Source: Nonomuraea rhodomycinica (GTDB lineage Bacteria > Actinomycetota > Actinomycetes > Streptosporangiales > Streptosporangiaceae). From it: a stretch of 64,000 bases of DNA. The stretch covers positions 957,993 through 1,021,992 of the forward strand of contig NZ_JABWGO010000001.1 in the NCBI RefSeq assembly GCF_013363995.1, in the 5' to 3' direction. Below the pieces are notes generated by a model that saw only the letters and a program-made list of their open reading frames with translations, was not told the origin of the DNA and did not search any database. How positions within the stretch are numbered: the first letter of the stretch is position 1; every line of letters starts with the position of its first letter. Shown here piece by piece: positions 34,095 through 42,675 of the stretch. The translations under genes were made by a program, and so were the position numbers.

Positions 34095-37000
34095 CAGTAG
34101 GTCACCTCCTGGGCGCGGCGGCGGATCACGGTGATCTCGTCACGCTGGTTGCCGGTCGGCCCGTAGTAGTTGAAGGCGTAGGTGAACTGCGCGTACCCGC
34201 CGATGAGGTGGCTGGGCTTGAGCAGCAGCCGGGTGAGGGAGTTGTGCACGCCGCCGCGCCGCCCGGACCTCTCGGTGAGCGGGACGTTCACGTTGCGGTC
34301 CTTGGCGTGGTACATGTACACGGTTCCGGCCGGCATGCGGTGCGAGACGATCGCGCGGGCCACGACCACGCCGTTGCGGTTGTACGCCTCGATCCAGTCG
34401 TTGTCGGCGACGCCGATCGCGCGGGCGTCCTCGACGCTCATCCAGATCGTGGGGCCGCCGCGCGACAGGGCGAGCATGTAGGCGTTGTCCTGGTACTCGG
34501 AGTGGATGGACCACTTGGAGTGCGGGGTCAGGTAGCGCACGGTGACCTCGGCCCCGTCGGTGCCGTCGGTGCCGTCGCGCTGCTCGCCGTAGTGGCGGCG
34601 CATGTTGAGCGGCGGCCGGTAGGCGGGCAGCTGCTCGCCCAGCTCGATGATCCAGTCGTGGTCGAGGAAGAACTGCTGCCGCCCGGTCAGGGTGTGCCAG
34701 GGCTTGTCCCGCTCGACGTTGATGACGAAGGCGGAGTAGCGGCGCCCGCCGGTCTCCGACCCGGACCACTCCGGTGAGGTGATCACCGGCTGCGGCCGGG
34801 CCTGCGTGTCGGCGAAGGTGATGCGCTTGCCCTCGTGCTCGGCGGCCAGGTCGGCGAGCCTGGTCCCGGTGCGCTTCTCCAGCGTCTCGAAGCCCTGGGT
34901 GGACAGGCGGCCGTTGGTGGTGCCGGACAGCGCGAGGATGGCCTCGCACATGCGGTCGGCCGACTCCAGCGAGACGCGGCCCTCGGGGGTGACGCCGTTC
35001 TGGCTGCGCAGGTACTCCAGCTCGGGCCCCACCTGGTAGGTGATGCCCTTGGTGGTCAGCCCGAGGTCGGCGAAGAGCGGGCCGATCGCGCGCACGCGCC
35101 GGCCGACGTCGGCGTAGTCGCGCTCGATGGTGACGATCTTCGGCATGGTCCTGCCGGGGATCGGCTCGCATGCGCCGTTCTTCCAGTCGCGTACCCGGCC
35201 ACCGGGCTGGGCCAGCTCGTCGGGGGTGTCGTGGGCGAGCGGGACGGCCAGCACGTCGGTGCGCGTGCCGAGATGGCGGGCGGCCAGCTCGGAGAAGGCG
35301 TCGGCCAGGCCGAGGAAGACGTCGTAGTCGGCGCGGGTCTGCCAGGGCGGGGCGATGGCCGGGGTGAAGGCGTGGACGAACGGGTGCATGTCGGTCGAGG
35401 ACAGGTCGTGCTTCTCGTACCAGGTGGCGGCGGGGAGCACCACGTCGGAGAACAGCGCCGTGGACGTCATCCGGAAGTCGACCGCGGTGAGCAGGTCGAG
35501 CTTGCCCTCGGTGGCCTCCTCGCGCCAGGTCACCTCGACCGGCCGGACGCCCTCCTGGTTGCGGGTCTCGGCGTCGGCGCCGAGCAGGTGGCGCAGGAAG
35601 TACTCGTTGCCCTTGCCGGAGGAGCCGAGCAGGTTGGCCCGCCACACGGTCAGCACCCGCGGGAAGTTGGCGGGGTCGCCCGGGTCCTCGGCGGCGAAGC
35701 GCAGCCGGCCGGAGGTCAGCTCGGCCACCACGTGCTCGGCCGCGGTGACGCCCTTGGCGGCGGCCTCGTCGGCGAGCGTGAGGGGGTTGCGGTTGAACGT
35801 CGGGTGCGAGGGCAGCCAGCCCAGGCGCGCCGCCTGGGCGTTGCAGTCGGCGAACGAGCGGCCCTCGAACAGCCCCTCCCCCAGCGGGCTGGCCAGCTCG
35901 CCGGCCTGGAACTGCTCGTAGCGCCACTGGTCGGTGGCCAGGTACCAGAACGCGGTTCCGGCCATGTGCCGCGTGGGCCGCTGCCAGTCGAAGGCGAAGG
36001 CCAGGTGCTGGAAGCCGGTGACGGGGCGGACCTTCTCCTGGCCCACGTAGTGGCCCCAGCCGCCGCCGTTGACGCCCTGGCAGCCGGTCAGCAGCACGAG
36101 CGTCAGGAAGGCGCGGTAGATCTGGTCGGAGTGGAACCAGTGGTTGGTGCCCGCCCCCATCGCGATCATCGAGCGGCCCTCGGTGCGCTCGGCGTTGCGG
36201 GCGAACTCGCGGGCGATCCGGGCGATCGTGGCGGCCGGCACCGAGGTGATCTCCTCCGCCCAGGCCGGGGTGTACGGCTGCGCCGCGTCGTCGTAGCCCG
36301 CCGGCCACTCGCCGGGCAGGTCGCGGGCCACGCCGTACTGGGCCATGAGCAGGTCGAACACCGTCGTGACGAGCTTGCCGGCCATCTCGATCACCGGAAC
36401 GCCGCGGCGCATCACGGAGCCGCCCTCGGTGGCGCCCTCGTCGAAGCGCGGCAGGTCGACCTCGACCGCCCGCCCGGACCGGTCGAGCAGGGTCAGCGCG
36501 GGTTCGGCGCCGTCCAGGTCGAGGTTCCAGCGGCCCTCGCCCTCCTGGCCCCAGCGGTGGCCGAGCGTCCCGTTCGGCACGTGCGCCGCGCCGGTCCGCT
36601 CGTCCAGGAAGACGGTCTTGAACTCGGCGTTCTCGCTGTGGTCGGCGAGGTCCGCGGCGGTCAGGAAGCGGCGCGGCACGTACGCGTCGCCGCGGGGCTC
36701 CAGCGTGACCAGGAACGGCAGGTCCGTGTACTTGCGGACGTAGTCGGTGAAGTAGGGGACCTGGCGGTCGCGGAAGAACTCGGTCAGGGTCACGTGGCCC
36801 ATCGCCATGGCCAGCGCGCCGTCCGTGCCCGGATGCGGAGCCAGCCAGTCGTCGGCGAACTTGACGTTGTCGGCGTAGTCGGGGCTGACCGCCACCACCT
36901 TCGTGCCCTGGTAGCGGGCCTCGGTCATGAAGTGCGCGTCCGGGGTGCGGGTGACCGGGATGTTGGAGCCCCACATGATGAGGTAGCGGGAGTTCCACCA

Positions 37001-37753
37001 GTCGGCGGCCTCGGGCACGTCCGTCTGGTCGCCCCACACCTGCGGGCTGGCGATCGGCAGGTCGGCGTACCAGTCGTAGAAGGACAGCAGCGTGCCGCCG
37101 ATCATCGACAGGAACCGGGTGCCGGCCGCGAACGACGCCATCGACATGGCCGGGATCGGCGAGAACCCCACCACCCGGTCGGGGCCGTACTCCTTGATGG
37201 TGTGCACGTGGGCGGCGGCCATCAGCTCCAGGACCTCGTCCCAGCCGGCGCGGACGAACCCGCCCTTGCCGCGCGCCCGCTTGTAGGCCCGCGCGCGCTC
37301 GGGGTCGCCGGTCAGCTCCGCCCACGCCAGCACCGGATCGCCGAGCCTGGCCCGGGCCTCGCGCCACATGTCCAGCAGGACGCCTCGCACGTACGGGTAG
37401 CGCACCCGTGACGGGGAGTAGGTGTACCAGGAGAACGACGCGCCCCGCGGGCAGCCGCGCGGTTCGTACTCGGGCGATTCGGGCCCCACGGACGGGTAGT
37501 CGGTGGCCTGGTGCTCCCAGGTGATCAGCCCGTCCTTGACGAACACCTGCCACGAACACGAGCCCGTGCAGTTCACACCGTGGGTGGAGCGCACCACCTT
37601 GTCGTGCGCCCACCGGTCCCGGTAGAAGCGGTCCCAGCCGCTGGGGTCAATCTGGTGGAGGGTACGGCCGTCGGCTGACACTTCGGACTTGGTGAAGAAC
37701 GCACGGGCTGCGAGCAACGGCCCCATGCCGGGGGTTGAGTCGATATCGGTCAC
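34094..37753 (-). CDS. narG: Respiratory nitrate reductase alpha subunit (Mo-bisMGD)
   Basis: 1219 aa catalytic subunit reducing nitrate to nitrite on the cytoplasmic face. The N-terminal FS0 cluster motif lies in STHGVNCTGSCSWQVFVKDG. The Mo-site region has FYDWYADLPIASPQVWGDQT with the ligand Asp. Other landmarks are GSSGKGNEYFLRHLLG and the C-terminal FNYYGPTGNQRDEITV. GTG 37753 is preceded by AGGAAG seven bases away, so I favour it over GTG 37771, which adds six codons. First gene of a seven-gene operon. The likely promoter carries two DosR-like boxes at 37824-37859. Confidence 0.97.
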   Translation of the reverse strand: MTDIDSTPGMGPLLAARAFFTKSEVSADGRTLHQIDPSGWDRFYRDRWAHDKVVRSTHGVNCTGSCSWQVFVKDGLITWEHQATDYPSVGPESPEYEPRGCPRGASFSWYTYSPSRVRYPYVRGVLLDMWREARARLGDPVLAWAELTGDPERARAYKRARGKGGFVRAGWDEVLELMAAAHVHTIKEYGPDRVVGFSPIPAMSMASFAAGTRFLSMIGGTLLSFYDWYADLPIASPQVWGDQTDVPEAADWWNSRYLIMWGSNIPVTRTPDAHFMTEARYQGTKVVAVSPDYADNVKFADDWLAPHPGTDGALAMAMGHVTLTEFFRDRQVPYFTDYVRKYTDLPFLVTLEPRGDAYVPRRFLTAADLADHSENAEFKTVFLDERTGAAHVPNGTLGHRWGQEGEGRWNLDLDGAEPALTLLDRSGRAVEVDLPRFDEGATEGGSVMRRGVPVIEMAGKLVTTVFDLLMAQYGVARDLPGEWPAGYDDAAQPYTPAWAEEITSVPAATIARIAREFARNAERTEGRSMIAMGAGTNHWFHSDQIYRAFLTLVLLTGCQGVNGGGWGHYVGQEKVRPVTGFQHLAFAFDWQRPTRHMAGTAFWYLATDQWRYEQFQAGELASPLGEGLFEGRSFADCNAQAARLGWLPSHPTFNRNPLTLADEAAAKGVTAAEHVVAELTSGRLRFAAEDPGDPANFPRVLTVWRANLLGSSGKGNEYFLRHLLGADAETRNQEGVRPVEVTWREEATEGKLDLLTAVDFRMTSTALFSDVVLPAATWYEKHDLSSTDMHPFVHAFTPAIAPPWQTRADYDVFLGLADAFSELAARHLGTRTDVLAVPLAHDTPDELAQPGGRVRDWKNGACEPIPGRTMPKIVTIERDYADVGRRVRAIGPLFADLGLTTKGITYQVGPELEYLRSQNGVTPEGRVSLESADRMCEAILALSGTTNGRLSTQGFETLEKRTGTRLADLAAEHEGKRITFADTQARPQPVITSPEWSGSETGGRRYSAFVINVERDKPWHTLTGRQQFFLDHDWIIELGEQLPAYRPPLNMRRHYGEQRDGTDGTDGAEVTVRYLTPHSKWSIHSEYQDNAYMLALSRGGPTIWMSVEDARAIGVADNDWIEAYNRNGVVVARAIVSHRMPAGTVYMYHAKDRNVNVPLTERSGRRGGVHNSLTRLLLKPSHLIGGYAQFTYAFNYYGPTGNQRDEITVIRRRAQEVTY

Positions 37754-37823
37754 GCTTGTCTTCCTCGCCACAGGGGTAACAGCAGGTATGCCTCAAGATT
37801 CGGGCGCGCCGCCCGCCGGCGGC

Positions 37824-37859
37824 AGGGACCAAAGTCCCTCGCCGCTGGTCCGATGGGCC
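37824..37859 (-). promoter_or_regulatory. Paired DosR/DevR-like boxes before narG
   Basis: AGGGACCAAAGTCCCT (37824-37839) is a near-perfect palindrome, read AGGGACTTTGGTCCCT toward narG, close to the mycobacterial DosR consensus. A second site, GGTCCGATGGGCC (37847-37859), is centred about 21.5 bp upstream. A start near 37789 would give a ~36-base leader. The pair abuts the flavohemoglobin stop codon at 37861. Confidence 0.7.
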
Positions 37860-37860
37860 G

Positions 37861-39030
37861 TCAAGCGGCCCCGAGCCACAGGTCGGGGCCGAACACCTCG
37901 TAGTGGACGTCCCGGGCCGCCACACCGGCCCGCAGCAGCCGGGCGCGCATGTCCCGCATGAACGGCACCGGACCGCACAGGTAGGCGACCGCGCCGGCCG
38001 GGATCTCCACCCCGTCCAGGTCCATCAGGCCCGCCCGGTCGGGGGCGACCGCGCCGCTCTCGTACCAGAAGACCCGCTCGGCGGCCAGGCGCAGCATGTC
38101 GTCGCGCAGCGCGTGCGCGGCCGGCGAGCGGTCGGCGTGCAGCACGAGGACACGGCGGCCGGAGCCGGTCGCGGCCAGGTGGTCGAGCATGGCCACGATG
38201 GGCGTGCAGCCGATGCCCGCCGACACCAGCACCAGCGGCGCGTCCCCGTCCTCCAGCGTGACGTCGCCGAACGGCGCCGACAGGGTGAGCTCGTCGCCCG
38301 CCCGCACGGTGGTGTGCAGCAGCGTCGACACCTCCCCGGCGGGGTCGCCGTCCACCCGCTTGACCGTGATCCGGCGCAGCCGGTCGCCGCCGGCGCTGGA
38401 CAGCGTGTACTGGCGCAACTGGCGCACACCGTCCGGCATGCGGACCCGGACGCTGACGTACTGCCCGGGGCGCGCGGGCGGGAGCGGCGCGTCGTCGACC
38501 GGGCGCAGCAGGAACGAAGCCACGTCCGAGGTCTCCTCGCGGCGGGCGACGACCCGCCAGGTGCGCCACGTGTCGCCGTCGCGGGCGCCGGCCTCGGCGT
38601 AGATGCGGGCCTCCTGCGCGATGAGCGCCCCGGCCATCAGCCAGTAGACCTCGTCCCAGGCCGCGGCGACCTCCGGGGTGACGGCCTCGCCCAGCACCTC
38701 GGCGATGGCGCCGAACAGGTACTTGTGGACGATCACGTACTGGTCGTCGGTGACGCCGACGGCGGTGTGCTTGTGGGCGATACGGGCGAGCAGGTCGTCG
38801 GGCCGCTCGCCGGGGTGTTCCAGGAGCATGGTGGCGAACGCGGCGATGGAGCCGGCCAGGGCCCGGCGCTGCTCGCCGTTGGCCTGGTTGCCGCGGTTGA
38901 ACAGGCCGTCGAGCAGCTCCGGCCGCTCGGCGAACATCGTCGCGTAGAAGCGGGTGGTGATGGCGTCGAGCGAGGCGCCGACAACCGGCAGCGTGGCACG
39001 GACGATCGCGGCTGACTCGGCGGACAGCAT
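37861..39030 (-). CDS. hmp: Flavohemoglobin (nitric oxide dioxygenase)
   Basis: 389 aa. The globin domain (1-~140) has Tyr29 (TRFYATMF), proximal His88 (IAHKHTAVGV) and VHKYLFGAIAEVLGEAV. The FAD-binding domain (~150-255) has RQYTLSSA; the NAD-binding domain (~260-389) has LVSAGIGCTPIVAML and YLCGPVPFMRDM. It converts NO + O2 to nitrate using NAD(P)H. ATG start with GGAGG upstream. Placed directly upstream of the nar operon, it would remove NO formed during nitrate reduction. A DosR-like box at 39137-39150 may drive it. Confidence 0.96.
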   Translation of the reverse strand: MLSAESAAIVRATLPVVGASLDAITTRFYATMFAERPELLDGLFNRGNQANGEQRRALAGSIAAFATMLLEHPGERPDDLLARIAHKHTAVGVTDDQYVIVHKYLFGAIAEVLGEAVTPEVAAAWDEVYWLMAGALIAQEARIYAEAGARDGDTWRTWRVVARREETSDVASFLLRPVDDAPLPPARPGQYVSVRVRMPDGVRQLRQYTLSSAGGDRLRRITVKRVDGDPAGEVSTLLHTTVRAGDELTLSAPFGDVTLEDGDAPLVLVSAGIGCTPIVAMLDHLAATGSGRRVLVLHADRSPAAHALRDDMLRLAAERVFWYESGAVAPDRAGLMDLDGVEIPAGAVAYLCGPVPFMRDMRARLLRAGVAARDVHYEVFGPDLWLGAA

Positions 39031-39136
39031 GGAGCCTCCAGACAGGGCGGGGTGCGACAGGACCCGCGACTGCGGGCCCGAACCAAGCTAGAAGCCCGGC
39101 GCATTCCGCCCACCGAGGCGAACGTCCGTACATGCA

Positions 39137-39150
39137 GGGCCGAAAGTCCC
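39137..39150 (-). promoter_or_regulatory. DosR/DevR-like box before the flavohemoglobin gene
   Basis: GGGCCGAAAGTCCC, read GGGACTTTCGGCCC toward the gene, matches the mycobacterial DosR pattern very well. It is about 110 bp upstream of the ATG, leaving a predicted leader of ~70 bases. No clear second box. Confidence 0.55.
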
Positions 39151-39221
39151 CCAGCCGATCCGCCGCTTCACCGCAGCGGCGGCTCCCGCGCGCCGAGCAC
39201 CCACGGCTCGGGCAACGGACG

Positions 39222-39540
39222 TCAGAACAGCTCGTCCTGCACGGCACCGGCGGCCTGGCGGCTGGGCTCGCGCCTGACGTACACCCCGCCGGCGGCCTGC
39301 AGGCGTGGCGCGTGCGCTGCGCCGGCCCTCCTCGGGCGTCCAGCGCGGCCATCACCCGCTCCGCCGGCGACGCCTCGGCGAGCATCGCCGCGGTGATGCC
39401 GGTCTGGGCCGTGTCGAACCCGGTGACGGGCACGTCGGCGGGCGGCCGCATCAGCGAGGTGAACCTGCCGCTCTCCACCCACGTGCCGTCGCCGCTCAGG
39501 CGGCCGGCCACCACGGCGACCTCGATCGGCACCGGCGGCC
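39222..39540 (-). pseudogene. Remnant of a DnaQ-like 3'-5' exonuclease
   Basis: In one minus frame at about 39340-39530, VPIEVAVVAGRLSGDGTWVE and TAQTGITAAMLAEASPAERV resemble the start of a DnaQ-type exonuclease domain, including the HGIT-like turn. The frame then loses similarity, and a second frame at 39222-39290 ends in YVRREPSRQAAGAVQDELF, which looks like a native C-terminus. The metal-binding Asp/Glu motifs are not intact. I read it as a frameshifted, deleted gene; assignment is tentative. Confidence 0.4.
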
Positions 39541-39615
39541 GCCCCGCGGCCCCACCACCACGACATCGGGGGGCTGGAACGCGCCCCACCAGCCCCCCAC
39601 ACCTGAACGAGGTGG

Positions 39616-40440
39616 CTAACCCATCTGAGTCGACCCCCATGCCGGCCACTCGTGGACCTTGGCGGGCCGGGGGATGGTGACGCCGCGGTCCAGCAGCCGC
39701 CAGGCGGTGGCCCAGCGCTGCTGCTCGTCCTTGTCGCCGCCGCATCCGCGGATCAGGCCGATCAGGTAGCGCATGGTCAGGCGCGGCTTGTTCGGCTTGT
39801 CGTAGAGGATCTTCGCGACGGTGGCGTGCGAGAAGGCGCCGCTGGAGCGCTCGGCGACCTCGCGGGAGGAGGGGCTGTCCGCCCATCGCCAGAAGTCGCG
39901 GACCAGCTCCTCCAGCTCGGTGATGCTGCGCGCGGTGAAGGGGTCGGGCTTGAGGTCGAAGCCGGGGGCGTCCTGGATGACCGGCTCGACCGCGCGCTCG
40001 GTCCGCCGCGGAGCGCGGCGTTCGGACTGGAGGTAGATGGTCCCGCCGGTGTTCTGGATGACGTAACTGCCGGACAGCTCGTCGCTCTGGGGGATGCGGA
40101 TGGTGTCGGACCAGGGCCGGTAGAGCTTGGCCCGCTCATAGGCGGCGTGGAAGGCCGGGTAGCTGGACTCGGCCGCGCCGAGCTGTTTGAGCAGGGTGTG
40201 CACCATGCGCCATGCGGGCAGCTGGCCGCTCGGGTTGAGCGCCAGCTTGAGCACGGTGGTGTTGGTGCCGGGGGGCCAGATGTGCTGCCGCCAGTCGAGG
40301 CCCTTGGTGTGCTTCTCGACGAGCGCGCGCAGCAGCTCCTCGAAGGTGGCCATGACCTCGGAGGCGGCGATCGGCGACGCCGCGGCGGCGGGCGCCGTGT
40401 ACACGGGGCGCGGCCTGCTGGGGTAGGGGTCGGTGTTCAC
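39616..40440 (-). CDS. Hypothetical protein with HTH-like C-terminal domain
   Basis: 274 aa, start GTG 40440 overlapping the preceding small gene (GTGA). The N-terminal half (FEELLRALVEKHTKGLDWRQ, TNTTVLKLALNPSGQ) is unfamiliar. Residues ~175-260 look like a helix-turn-helix array seen in actinobacterial XRE-like regulators: ELEELVRDFWRWADSPSSRE, HATVAKILYDKPNKP, RYLIGLIRGCGGDKDEQQRW. I cannot name a function. Its partner is a small membrane protein, and the unit borders a gene-poor region. Confidence 0.7.
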   Translation of the reverse strand: MNTDPYPSRPRPVYTAPAAAASPIAASEVMATFEELLRALVEKHTKGLDWRQHIWPPGTNTTVLKLALNPSGQLPAWRMVHTLLKQLGAAESSYPAFHAAYERAKLYRPWSDTIRIPQSDELSGSYVIQNTGGTIYLQSERRAPRRTERAVEPVIQDAPGFDLKPDPFTARSITELEELVRDFWRWADSPSSREVAERSSGAFSHATVAKILYDKPNKPRLTMRYLIGLIRGCGGDKDEQQRWATAWRLLDRGVTIPRPAKVHEWPAWGSTQMG

Positions 40441-40655
40441 GTCCGGTCCACCGGGCCGGTGGTGGTCTTGCGCCCGCCCCAGGCGTTGAGGATGCGGCCG
40501 TAGGACACGCCCATGACGAACACCACGGCGGTGGTCAGGCTCGCCGGCGGCTCGGCGAGCTGCGTGTAGACCATGCCGCCGCCGGCCACGGTGGTGTGGG
40601 CGACGGGAATGAGCCATCGCGGTGGGTTGAACTCCGCTTTGAGCAGGAATTTCAT
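40437..40655 (-). CDS. Small membrane protein, function unknown
   Basis: 72 aa. ATG 40655 has GAGGTGA eight bases upstream. Likely one or two membrane segments (LIPVAHTTVAGGGMVYTQLA and ASLTTAVVFVMGVSYGRILN), with short basic ends. Translationally coupled to the HTH-like gene. Such holin-sized proteins are common and poorly known. Confidence 0.65.
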   Translation of the reverse strand: MKFLLKAEFNPPRWLIPVAHTTVAGGGMVYTQLAEPPASLTTAVVFVMGVSYGRILNAWGGRKTTTGPVDRT

Positions 40656-41765
40656 GCGTACTTCACCTCACAGTTGTGCGACTGGAACACCTCAGGCGCA
40701 AACCGTGTCCGCGTATGCGACAGGGCCGGCCTCGCACAGCCGACCCTGAACGCGGAATGTCTGCGCCCGCTACAACCCCCAATAGTGGCCTTAGTAACGC
40801 TCGGGCGCAAAGTCGTCACGATGTTTTTCCAGATGTGGGCAAAACATCCCGATACCCTGACCGAGAAGCGATCGCCTTTATCCCTGTGTCATTACGCGTA
40901 CCGGCGGGAAAAACCGTCCAGAAGCGTCAACCACTGTCTCCGCCCGTAAAAGCTACTTTCGGGTAGAAGGTCGGTGGCCGATACTCGGACCACGACCGCG
41001 ACAGGTGAGCACAACCACGCGGGCGTGCGTACCGCTCTCCTTGCTGGACTGGAACACCGACAAGACATCGGGCGCGCACCACAGAGGACGGTCCGTCTCG
41101 CACCGGAACTCCTCGGACGTGAGCGGAGGCAGCAGCCTCCGCTCATTGTCGTTTCCTGCCGGAACCAGACCTTCCCCTGCTTGGCCGGCCCTGCTCGGAC
41201 AAGAATCGTCCCTTGTCGATCCGCATCGTTCCGGAGTGTTCCAGAGTTTTCCGCTCCAGCCGATCGACAGGACCGGGACGACCCGGAATAACGGGAAGGG
41301 ACAAAACTGATTCGCCGGCAGTCGGCATTTCATACCGGTTCGTTATGGCCAGGCGGAACGGCTCAGCACGCCGCCACCGGCCGCCGCCTGGCGCCACGGG
41401 ACCTCATCCGGCGTCAGGGGACATCCAGCCGCGCGGCGGATGGCCGCCGACCTGCTCAAGTGTCCGAGGCGAAGTCCTTCTCCCCCGCAGCTGGAGCCCC
41501 GGCGGAAGGACCCCACGCCCGCCTTTGCCCCACACCCGCCTCAGCCCCGCGGTCATTTGAGCTCCGTGGCGCCGACGCCCCCCGAGAAGCAGACCCGGTC
41601 CGAGCAAGGGAGGGCCACAGATGAGCATGTTCCGACGGCCGGCCGTCACGGCGGACGCATCGGCGGTGATGGCGCTGAGCGGGACGCCGACCGCCACGAC
41701 GGCCGCCACCGTGGTCAACAGCGCCGTGCCTGACGTGCAGCGGGAGCACGGCGACGCCCAACCGC
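40656..41765. other. 1.1-kb region without a supported gene
   Basis: No frame here has a convincing start, codon usage or family match. The DNA is visibly less GC-rich than its surroundings, especially 40680-41340. A 12-mer, GACTGGAACACC, occurs at 40680-40691 and 41047-41058, and its core GTGTTCCAG again near 41236. The first copy lies in the upstream region of the small membrane protein gene. Otherwise I see nothing. Confidence 0.6.
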
Positions 41766-41912
41766 GGATTCCTGACCGAGACCTTCGACGTCGGCGCGTT
41801 CTTCGCCGACGACCACACCCACGTCGAGGCGGCGGGGGCCCGCCGGATCGCGGGCCTGGTCACCACGGCGGTACGCGACCAGCGCCTCGGCCTTGCCGCC
41901 TACCTCAAGTGA
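41766..41912 (+). pseudogene. C-terminal remnant of a rhamnogalacturonan acetylesterase-like (SGNH) hydrolase
   Basis: 49 codons ending in TGA at 41910-41912 encode FLTETFDVGAFFADDHTHVE and AAGARRIAGLVTTAVRDQRL. This resembles the end of SGNH/GDSL rhamnogalacturonan acetylesterases, where the DDHTH segment holds the catalytic Asp and His. The upstream ~200 residues with the Ser are absent; a different frame (from ATG 41621) runs into it. A decayed gene. Confidence 0.5.
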
Positions 41913-42309
41913 CCCCTCAACCGGGCGCCCGGCTCGGCAACTCGACCGGCCCGCCGGGTCCCTCAGGAGCCGTCGCCGGGGAGCACCGGACCCGCCGCGG
42001 TCAGGCGGCCGCGCCCGGGCCGGGAGCGGATCGACGTCGCCGGCGCGCATCGGCTCGCCGCAGCGGCCGCAGCGCAGGTCGAGACGGCCGATCCCGCCGC
42101 ACGCCGTGGCGGCGGCAGAGCTCGGGCGGACCGGCCTCGCCCGCGAGCCGCCTGTCACCCCGGGCGGTCATTGATCATGGGGGACGGCTCCCCCTTCGAG
42201 CCCGTTGTGGTCCGCGGTCTCCGCAAGGGACCGGCCGGCCGTGACCGCTTCGATCGCGAAGTCGCGAAGTTCGAAGTCGGCCCCGGCCGGCCGGCAGCAC
42301 CTCGGCGTC
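41913..42309. other. Gene-free stretch with a possible regulator remnant
   Basis: The only recognisable piece is on the minus strand at about 42022-42087: LDLRCGRCGEPMRAGDVDPL, like the zinc-ribbon C-terminus of some winged-helix regulators, with nothing intact around it. A small hairpin, GGGGGA (42179-42184) with TCCCCC (42189-42194), could end the copZ transcript. Nothing else seen. Confidence 0.35.
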
Positions 42310-42531
42310 TCAGACGGCGACCAGCTCGTAGCCGGCCTCTTCCACGACGTCCCTGATCCGCGCCTCGTCGAGCGGACCCTCCGAGGTCACCGTCACCTGG
42401 CCGGTCGCCAGCTCGACATCCACCGAGGAGACCCCGGCGACCTTGCCGATCTCGGTCGTCACCTTGCCGGCACAGCCGCCGCAGGTCATCCCGGACACCT
42501 TGTACGTGCTCGTGCTCGTGCTCATCGTCAT
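42310..42531 (-). CDS. copZ: Copper chaperone, HMA domain (CopZ-like)
   Basis: 73 aa single heavy-metal-associated domain with Cu(I)-binding motif MTCGGCAGKV and the C-terminal EEAGYELVAV strand. It carries Cu(I) to an exporter or regulator in the cytoplasm. ATG 42531 has GGGGAG four bases upstream; ATG 42525 is also possible and 42543 less so. It diverges from an FAD oxidoreductase, and each gene has its own CsoR-like operator. The usual CopA ATPase is not adjacent. Confidence 0.93.
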   Translation of the reverse strand: MTMSTSTSTYKVSGMTCGGCAGKVTTEIGKVAGVSSVDVELATGQVTVTSEGPLDEARIRDVVEEAGYELVAV

Positions 42532-42545
42532 GTCTCCCCTCATTG

Positions 42546-42562
42546 ATACCCCTACCTGGTAT
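42546..42562 (-). promoter_or_regulatory. CsoR-like operator of copZ
   Basis: ATACCCCTACCTGGTAT, a 17-bp imperfect palindrome ending 15 bp before the copZ ATG. It has the ATACCC..GGGTAT form of actinobacterial CsoR sites and the same length as the site at 42650. Confidence 0.65.
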
Positions 42563-42649
42563 ACGCAGAGAGACGGTACGCCGCCGTGCCCCCGAAGGCA
42601 ACTCGTACCGGGCCGGGGTATGCGAGACCCATGTCACATTGCCAGTCGT

Positions 42650-42666
42650 ATACCCCGTATGGGTAT
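42650..42666 (+). promoter_or_regulatory. CsoR-like operator and promoter of the FAD oxidoreductase
   Basis: ATACCCCGTATGGGTAT, a 17-bp palindrome with perfect 6-bp arms. It overlaps a -10-like TATTGT (42664-42669) that lies six bases before ATG 42676, so the message is probably leaderless and copper would relieve repression. Confidence 0.7.
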
Positions 42667-42675
42667 TGTCGGGGC

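Noticed and set aside
41621..42244. Gene starting at ATG 41621
   Set aside because: After ~50 codons it turns into Arg-rich shadow sequence, while the recognisable esterase tail lies in another frame.
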